From Eubacterium sp. CAG:248 (GTDB taxonomy: Bacteria; Bacillota; Clostridia; Lachnospirales; Lachnospiraceae), in the NCBI GenBank assembly GCA_000436475.1, contig FR886161.1, positions 63,042 to 73,354 of the forward strand: a stretch of 10,313 nt of DNA. The letters are read 5' to 3'. Under the pieces are notes generated by a model. It was not told where the DNA came from, ran no database searches, and saw only the letters and a program-made list of their open reading frames with translations. The first letter of the stretch is position 1; each line of letters begins with the position of its first letter. Of the stretch, positions 6,042 through 10,313 are shown one piece after another. Both the position numbers and the translations under genes were made by a program.

Positions 6042-7961
6042 ATGATATTATCTTGTAATAATATAAGTAAATCATTTGGAACTGATGTAATAATAAAATC
6101 ATGTTCGTTTAATATTGAAGACCACGAAAAAGCCGCCATTGTAGGTATCAACGGAGCTGGCAAATCAACTCTTCTTAAAATAATCACAGGTATAGAGCCT
6201 GCTGATACCGGTCTTGTCACTTTAGCTAAAGACAAAACCTTAGGATATCTTGCACAGCAGCAAAACCTTGGAAGTGATAATACTATATATGACGAATTAT
6301 TATCCGTAAAACAATATATTCTTGATATGGAGAAGGAACTCCGTTCCATCGAAAAACGCATGAATACAGCAGATGGTGATGAACTTGAAAATCTCATGAA
6401 AAAATATTCCGACCTGAATCACAGGTTTGAAATGGAAAACGGATATGCATATAAAAGTGAAATAACAGGAGTCCTTAAAGGCCTTGGTTTCTCTGAGGAA
6501 GATTTCACACTTAATGTAAATACACTTTCAGGTGGCCAGAAAACAAGAGTTGCCCTTGGCAGGCTGCTTCTTGCAAAGCCCGATATTATTCTTCTTGACG
6601 AGCCTACCAATCATCTTGATATGGAGTCTATCCGCTGGCTTGAGAATTATCTTCTTAACTATAATGGTGCTGTTCTTATTGTAGCCCATGACCGCTACTT
6701 CCTTGATAAAATAGTAAGCAAAATCATAGAGCTTGATAATGGAGTGGCTACTGTATTCTCTGGAAACTATACTGATTATGCTGCCAAAAAAGCAATCCTT
6801 AGAAACATGAAGCTTAAGGAGTACTTAAACCAACAAAGAGAAATAAAACATCAGGAAGACGTTATAACAAAGCTCAAGCAATTCAATCGCGAAAAATCAA
6901 TCAAAAGAGCTGAAAGCCGTGAAAAAATGCTTGATAAAATAGAAATTGTCGATAAGCCTCAGGAATTAAACGACAAAATGAACATAAAGCTTGAACCTAA
7001 CGTAGTCAGCGGTAATGATGTTCTTACAATATCTGGTCTTTCTAAAAGCTTTGATGATGTTACTCTTTTTGACAATATTGATATTGAAATCAAACGTGGT
7101 GAACGTGTTGCCCTTATTGGTAATAACGGAACAGGAAAAACCACTATCCTTAAGCTTATAAACGGTATTATAGAACCTGATTCTGGTTCTATATATCTTG
7201 GCGCTAAAGTTAATATTGGATATTATGACCAGGAGCATCATGTTCTTGACCCTGATAAAACTATTTTTGATGAAATCAGGGATGCATATCCTGACCTGAA
7301 CAACACCCAGATACGTAACACACTTGCTGCATTTTTATTCACCAACGAAGATGTATTCAAGTACATACGTGACTTAAGCGGTGGAGAAAAGGGACGTGTT
7401 TCCCTTGCCAAGCTTATGCTGTCCAATGCTAACTTCCTTATTCTTGATGAGCCGACAAACCATCTTGATATTGTATCCAAGGAAATACTTGAAAATGCAC
7501 TTAACAACTATACAGGCACTGTTCTTTTTGTATCACATGACCGTTATTTTATAAATGCTGCTGCAACAAGAATAATCGAGCTTTCTAACAAAACTGTTGT
7601 AAATTATATTGGAAACTATGATTATTATCTTGAAAAAAGGGATATACTTAGTGCAAAACCTATTAATACAGTATCCTCTGCTGATATAGAGCATGCTAAA
7701 AAAGCTGCTGATTCTAAAGCAAGCTGGCAGGAAGAGAAAGTAAAACAGGCTCAGCTTAAGAAAATAAAAAATGAACTAAAGCGCACAGAAGAACGTATAG
7801 CAAATATTGAAGAACGTATAGATAAGCTTGATAATATGTATGCAGATCCTGCTATAAGCAGTGATACAGCAAAGCTTATGGAAATCCATACTGAAAAAGA
7901 AGAGTTAAGTAAGGAACTTGATAAACTGTATGACAGATGGGGTGAACTTACAGACATGTAA
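6042..7961 (+). CDS. ABC-F family ATPase (YdiF/Uup-like translation factor)
   Basis: ABC-F proteins are cytosolic twin-ATPase factors without membrane domains that bind the ribosomal E site and relieve stalling or antibiotic inhibition. This 639-residue protein has two complete nucleotide-binding domains. The first has Walker A GINGAGKST (35-43), signature LSGGQ (162-166) and Walker B ending DEPTNHLD (186-193). The second has GNNGTGKTT (360-368), LSGGE (445-449) and DEPTNHLD (469-476). Between them is a charged helical linker (about 240-325) that in the family reaches toward P-site tRNA. A Lys/Glu-rich C-terminal coiled coil (about 555-639) resembles YdiF/Uup types. There is no transmembrane segment, so it is not a transporter. 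It stands alone between a divergent promoter region and hup. The linker does not by itself show whether it is an antibiotic-resistance or housekeeping member; housekeeping is more likely. Confidence 0.93.
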   Translation: MILSCNNISKSFGTDVIIKSCSFNIEDHEKAAIVGINGAGKSTLLKIITGIEPADTGLVTLAKDKTLGYLAQQQNLGSDNTIYDELLSVKQYILDMEKELRSIEKRMNTADGDELENLMKKYSDLNHRFEMENGYAYKSEITGVLKGLGFSEEDFTLNVNTLSGGQKTRVALGRLLLAKPDIILLDEPTNHLDMESIRWLENYLLNYNGAVLIVAHDRYFLDKIVSKIIELDNGVATVFSGNYTDYAAKKAILRNMKLKEYLNQQREIKHQEDVITKLKQFNREKSIKRAESREKMLDKIEIVDKPQELNDKMNIKLEPNVVSGNDVLTISGLSKSFDDVTLFDNIDIEIKRGERVALIGNNGTGKTTILKLINGIIEPDSGSIYLGAKVNIGYYDQEHHVLDPDKTIFDEIRDAYPDLNNTQIRNTLAAFLFTNEDVFKYIRDLSGGEKGRVSLAKLMLSNANFLILDEPTNHLDIVSKEILENALNNYTGTVLFVSHDRYFINAAATRIIELSNKTVVNYIGNYDYYLEKRDILSAKPINTVSSADIEHAKKAADSKASWQEEKVKQAQLKKIKNELKRTEERIANIEERIDKLDNMYADPAISSDTAKLMEIHTEKEELSKELDKLYDRWGELTDM

Positions 7962-7989
7962 TCACTTTAGCAGGCAGATTTTCCACCTC

Positions 7990-8036
7990 AAAACCCACGA
8001 AAAATGCCGAAAAAAGGCAATTCTTAAGTGGTTTTT
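7990..8036 (+). terminator. Probable rho-independent terminator of the ABC-F gene
   Basis: An outer stem pairs AAAA-C-CCAC (7990-7998) with GTGGTTTT (8028-8035) with one bulged C. An inner stem pairs TGCC (8005-8008) with GGCA (8016-8019). The outer arm runs into T5. The structure is irregular and ends two bases before the -35 box of hup, so terminator and promoter abut. Confidence 0.5.
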
Positions 8037-8037
8037 A

Positions 8038-8066
8038 TTGACAAAAGTACTCTTATGGAGTATAAA
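8038..8066 (+). promoter_or_regulatory. Strong sigma-A promoter of hup
   Basis: A perfect TTGACA (8038-8043) and TATAAA (8061-8066) are separated by 17 nt. Transcription would start near 8073, leaving a leader of about 44 nt. A strong dedicated promoter fits the abundance of HU protein. Confidence 0.85.
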
Positions 8067-8077
8067 TAATTTATACT
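8059..8077. promoter_or_regulatory. 19-bp perfect palindrome over the hup -10 box and start site
   Basis: AGTATAAAT-A-ATTTATACT has 9-bp arms around a single base. It covers the whole -10 hexamer and the predicted start. A second inverted pair, TACTC (8048-8052) and GAGTA (8058-8062), shares its right arm with the left arm of the palindrome. This could be an operator for an unidentified dimeric regulator; AT-richness makes some of the symmetry less surprising. Confidence 0.45.
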
Positions 8078-8097
8078 TATTATTACTTATTTCATTT

Positions 8098-8104
8098 AAG
8101 GAGG
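8098..8104 (+). promoter_or_regulatory. Ribosome binding site of hup with unusually long spacing
   Basis: AAGGAGG is a perfect Shine-Dalgarno sequence, but its last base is 12 nt before the ATG at 8117, longer than the usual 5-9. An ATG followed at once by TAG begins directly after it (8105-8110). No better in-frame start exists, because TAG at 8108-8110 closes the frame upstream. Confidence 0.75.
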
Positions 8105-8116
8105 ATGTAGTTTATT

Positions 8117-8392
8117 ATGAATAAGACAGAGTTAGTTGCTGCAATCGCAGAGAAGGCTGAACTTTCTAAGAAGGACGCTGAAAAGGCTTTAAAGGCATTC
8201 ACAGAAACAGTTGCTGAAACATTACAGAATGGTGATAAGGTTCAGTTAATCGGTTTCGGTACATTTGAAGTTGCTGAAAGAGCTGCAAGAACAGGTAAGA
8301 ACCCTCAGACAAAAGAGGAAATTCAGATTCCTGCATCTAAGGCACCTAAGTTCAAGGCTGGTAGAGCTTTAAAGGATACTGTTAATAAGTAA
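8117..8392 (+). CDS. hup: HU-family histone-like DNA-binding protein
   Basis: HU is a small, abundant homodimeric nucleoid protein that bends DNA without strong sequence preference and supports replication, repair and recombination. The protein is 91 residues, the standard HU length. It shows the N-terminal helical segment MNKTELVAAIAEKAELSKKD and the family signature GFGTFEVAERAARTGKNP at 46-63. Arg58 and Pro63 lie in the flexible DNA-binding arm; the proline at the arm tip intercalates between base pairs in relatives. The C-terminus ends with the typical FKAGRALKDTVN pattern. It has its own strong promoter and strong terminator, so it is a single-gene unit. Codon use looks more biased than its neighbours (frequent GCT, GCA, AAG), consistent with high expression. 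IHF is less likely on length and the absence of IHF-specific features. Confidence 0.97.
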   Translation: MNKTELVAAIAEKAELSKKDAEKALKAFTETVAETLQNGDKVQLIGFGTFEVAERAARTGKNPQTKEEIQIPASKAPKFKAGRALKDTVNK

Positions 8393-8424
8393 TTTAGGAA
8401 AAGTGATTTTTCTGATAACATTAC

Positions 8425-8452
8425 GACTGTCACTTAGGTGGCAGTCTTTTTT
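8425..8452 (+). terminator. Strong rho-independent terminator of hup
   Basis: GACTGTCAC (8425-8433) pairs with GTGGCAGTC (8438-8446), 9 bp including one G-U, around the loop TTAG, followed by T6 (8447-8452). It lies 33 nt after the hup stop. Confidence 0.93.
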
Positions 8453-8490
8453 GATGTGCAGGCAGTTATCCATATCAGATGAAGGCCTGA

Positions 8491-8519
8491 TTGTTAATAA
8501 AAAGCTGAAAGGATATAAA
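8491..8519 (+). promoter_or_regulatory. Possible promoter abutting the CYTH gene start
   Basis: TTGTTA (8491-8496) and TATAAA (8514-8519) are separated by 17 nt. The -10 box ends only 5 nt before the ATG at 8525, so a transcript from it would begin at or next to the start codon and lack the AAAGGA at 8508-8513. It may be a real leaderless arrangement or a chance match. No better promoter was found between the hup terminator and the gene. Confidence 0.3.
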
Positions 8520-8524
8520 CAGAT

Positions 8525-8980
8525 ATGGAAATAGAAAAAAAATATCTTGTTTCACATATACCGGATAATCTTGATGAATTCCACTGCCGGCATATAGAAC
8601 AGGGGTATCTTTCAACCAACCCTGTTGTCAGAGTAAGACGTGACAATGATGAATATTATCTTACATATAAAGGTAAAGGCATGATGGTACGTGAAGAATA
8701 TAATCTTCCTTTAACCAGGGAAGCCTATGAACATCTTATTAAAAAGGCAGATGGCAATATCATAAGCAAAAAAAGATACGAGCTTCCTGATAATTCAGGA
8801 CACACTATAGAGCTTGATATATTTGAAGGTGTATTTGAAGGTACTGTACTTGCTGAAGTGGAATTTTCAACTGTAGAAGAAGCTGATAACTATATTGCTC
8901 CGGATTTCTTTATAAAAGATGTTACTAACGATTCAGAATACCATAACAGTAATATGAGTAAAAAGAGGTTTGACCAATGA
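8525..8980 (+). CDS. CYTH-domain protein (triphosphate tunnel metalloenzyme, probable inorganic triphosphatase)
   Basis: CYTH/TTM enzymes fold into a beta-barrel tunnel that binds triphosphate-containing substrates with divalent metals. Small bacterial ones mostly hydrolyse inorganic triphosphate, while others act on thiamine triphosphate or make cAMP. The protein is 151 residues, within the normal range for single-domain members. The diagnostic N-terminal ExExK is present as EIEKK (Glu2, Glu4, Lys6). Further tunnel residues visible are RVRR (36-39), TYKGKG (47-52), Arg84 in KKRYEL, IELDIF (95-100) and the metal-binding AEVEF (110-114). The start is fixed by the motif sitting at the very N-terminus. 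AAAGGA lies 11 nt upstream, rather far. The stop overlaps the start of the CLC gene by ATGA, so the two are translationally coupled. The exact substrate cannot be told from sequence. Confidence 0.9.
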   Translation: MEIEKKYLVSHIPDNLDEFHCRHIEQGYLSTNPVVRVRRDNDEYYLTYKGKGMMVREEYNLPLTREAYEHLIKKADGNIISKKRYELPDNSGHTIELDIFEGVFEGTVLAEVEFSTVEEADNYIAPDFFIKDVTNDSEYHNSNMSKKRFDQ

Positions 8981-10284
8981 AAAGATTACTAGAAACGAAA
9001 AGACTAATAAATATATTAGATATTCATCCAGATATAGCTCTTGAAACACTCCAAAGAGCCCGTATGGCAGCATTTACGCTCGTCAAATGGCTGTTATGTT
9101 CTGTACTTTCTGGTTCTGTTATCGGACTTATAGGTGCTCTTTTTTACAAATGCTTACAATATGTAACAAACATCCGGACAACTTACAGCTTTACGCTTTT
9201 TTTTCTTCCACTTGCCGGAATCATTATTGTTTTTATATATAGACTGACAAACGAAGCTGACAATACTGGTACTAACCTTGTTATAACTGCCATACAGTCT
9301 AATGTTGAGGTTCCCGTAAAAGTAACTCCTCTTATTATTATATCAACATTGCTGACACATCTATGTGGCGGTTCTGCCGGACGTGAAGGTGCTGCACTGC
9401 AGGTTGGTGGATCGTTAGGTGATTTCTTTGCCAAGCTTTTTAATTTTGATGATAAAGATACCAGAATCATGATCATGTGCGGCATGAGTGCCTGTTTTTC
9501 AGCTTTGTTCGGAACGCCAATAGCTGCAGCTGTATTTTCCATGGAAGTTATAAGTGTTGGTGTGATGTACTATGCGGCTTTAGTTCCATGTATAATATCC
9601 TCACTTACTGCACAGGGCATAGCTGGACTTTTAGGTGTCACACCTACGGCTTTTACTATCGGTGATATATGCAGTTTTAACATATCAACATGTTTACGCT
9701 TAATTATCATGTCAATACTTTTTGCTCTTGTAAGTATTGCCTTCTGCTATATGCTGCATACATCTTCCAGAATTTATTCGAAATACATAGAAAACCCATA
9801 TATAAGAATTGTGACTGCTGGTATATTAGTTATCCTTCTAAGATACATAACCGGAACAACTGATTATCTAGGAGCTGGTGCACCAGTTATAGCATCGAGC
9901 TTTTTATCAAGTTGTGCATGGTATGTGTTTATCCTGAAGATGATATTCACAGCTGCAACGCTTGGCGGTGGATTTAAGGGCGGCGAAATAGTACCAACTC
10001 TCTTTGTAGGCGCAACACTTGGAAGCTTCCTTGCTTCTATATTCGGTCTTCCTATAGGCTTATGCGCAGCCTGCGGAATGGTAAGTGTATTCTGCGGTGT
10101 TACCAACTGCCCTCTTACATCTTTTATTATATCTATAGAAATGTTTGGAGCTGCTTCTATTAAATATGTTATAATATGCATTGCAATTAGTTATATGCTT
10201 TCTGGATATTACAGCTTATATAACAGCCAGAAGATAGTTTATTCTAAGTATAAGACAGAGTATATTAATAGGCGGTCACATTGA
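8977..10284 (+). CDS. CLC-family anion channel/antiporter, possibly of the fluoride-exporting CLC-F type
   Basis: This 435-residue polytopic membrane protein has about ten to twelve hydrophobic helices after a short charged N-terminus (about 1-30). The CLC gating-glutamate motif is GGSAGREGAALQ (131-142), with Glu137 as the expected gate and proton relay. The usual GREGP is GREGA here, and the usual GSGIP chloride-coordinating loop is replaced by TGTNLVI (97-103). The later filter segment reads LGGGFKGGEIVP (329-340), and a tyrosine near the C-terminus (SLYNSQ, Tyr415) may match the inner-gate tyrosine. Loss of GSGIP plus non-Pro GREG are features I associate with CLC-F fluoride/proton antiporters, so fluoride export is a reasonable but unproven assignment. 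There is no C-terminal CBS domain. AAGAGG lies 8 nt before the start, inside the CYTH gene. The stop is 29 nt from the window edge, and no terminator is visible. Confidence 0.9.
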   Translation: MKRLLETKRLINILDIHPDIALETLQRARMAAFTLVKWLLCSVLSGSVIGLIGALFYKCLQYVTNIRTTYSFTLFFLPLAGIIIVFIYRLTNEADNTGTNLVITAIQSNVEVPVKVTPLIIISTLLTHLCGGSAGREGAALQVGGSLGDFFAKLFNFDDKDTRIMIMCGMSACFSALFGTPIAAAVFSMEVISVGVMYYAALVPCIISSLTAQGIAGLLGVTPTAFTIGDICSFNISTCLRLIIMSILFALVSIAFCYMLHTSSRIYSKYIENPYIRIVTAGILVILLRYITGTTDYLGAGAPVIASSFLSSCAWYVFILKMIFTAATLGGGFKGGEIVPTLFVGATLGSFLASIFGLPIGLCAACGMVSVFCGVTNCPLTSFIISIEMFGAASIKYVIICIAISYMLSGYYSLYNSQKIVYSKYKTEYINRRSH

Positions 10285-10313
10285 AATATTGTTGTTTAAT
10301 TGAATATTAGTTG

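Noticed and set aside
7918..8124. 68-codon plus-strand ORF bridging the ABC-F end and hup start
   Set aside because: It overlaps the end of the ABC-F gene in another frame, spans a terminator and promoter, and resembles no family.
8453..8524. Fluoride riboswitch upstream of the CYTH-CLC unit
   Set aside because: Looked for because of the CLC-F-like protein; only a weak ATCAG/CTGAT hairpin is present, without the conserved pseudoknot segments of the crcB motif.

Overview
The window is AT-rich chromosomal DNA from a Gram-positive anaerobe. The best guess is a Lachnospiraceae-type Clostridium relative, inferred from a clostridial-type Rex operator, strong AGGAGG ribosome sites, textbook sigma-A promoters and protein style. 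The genus cannot be fixed from sequence alone. There are no transposases, CRISPR arrays, tRNAs or rRNAs.

Layout. Genes to the left of about 5.5 kb lie on the minus strand and genes to the right of about 6.0 kb lie on the plus strand. The minus arm reads, in transcription order: a DEAD-box RNA helicase with a DbpA-type RNA-binding domain (5493-3844); a separate AdoMet-dependent reactivation protein for methionine synthase (3823-3140); cobalamin-dependent methionine synthase metH (3147-670); then the redox repressor rex (494 to beyond the left edge). Helicase, reactivase and metH are 20 nt apart or overlapping and look like one operon. rex has its own perfect-consensus promoter, covered by two tandem Rex-type operators, which suggests NADH/NAD+-responsive autoregulation. 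The methionine synthase is split: MetH carries the homocysteine, folate and cobalamin modules, and its partner carries the reactivation domain.

The strand switch (5494-6041, 548 bp) is the most unusual part. It contains a minus-strand promoter about 250 nt upstream of the helicase. The leader between them holds five consecutive hairpins in about 112 nt, bracketed by inverted copies of GTCAAAAG, followed by an 11-codon ORF with a very strong Shine-Dalgarno sequence. It could be a regulatory leader RNA or a small MITE-like intergenic repeat that has become the helicase leader. Beside it, four 11-nt units related to CCCCTGATATT sit just upstream of the divergent promoter.

The plus arm contains an ABC-F ATPase (6042-7961), then the HU DNA-binding protein (8117-8392) with its own strong promoter, a 19-bp perfect palindrome over the -10 box and a strong terminator. 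Last comes a two-gene unit whose genes overlap by ATGA: a CYTH/triphosphate-tunnel phosphatase (8525-8980) and a CLC-family anion transporter (8977-10284). The CLC protein has sequence features suggestive of the fluoride-exporting CLC-F branch, but no fluoride riboswitch is visible.

Most genes are ordinary housekeeping functions (redox control, one-carbon/methionine metabolism, RNA and ribosome maintenance, nucleoid structure). The interest lies in the regulatory DNA and in the CYTH-CLC pairing.
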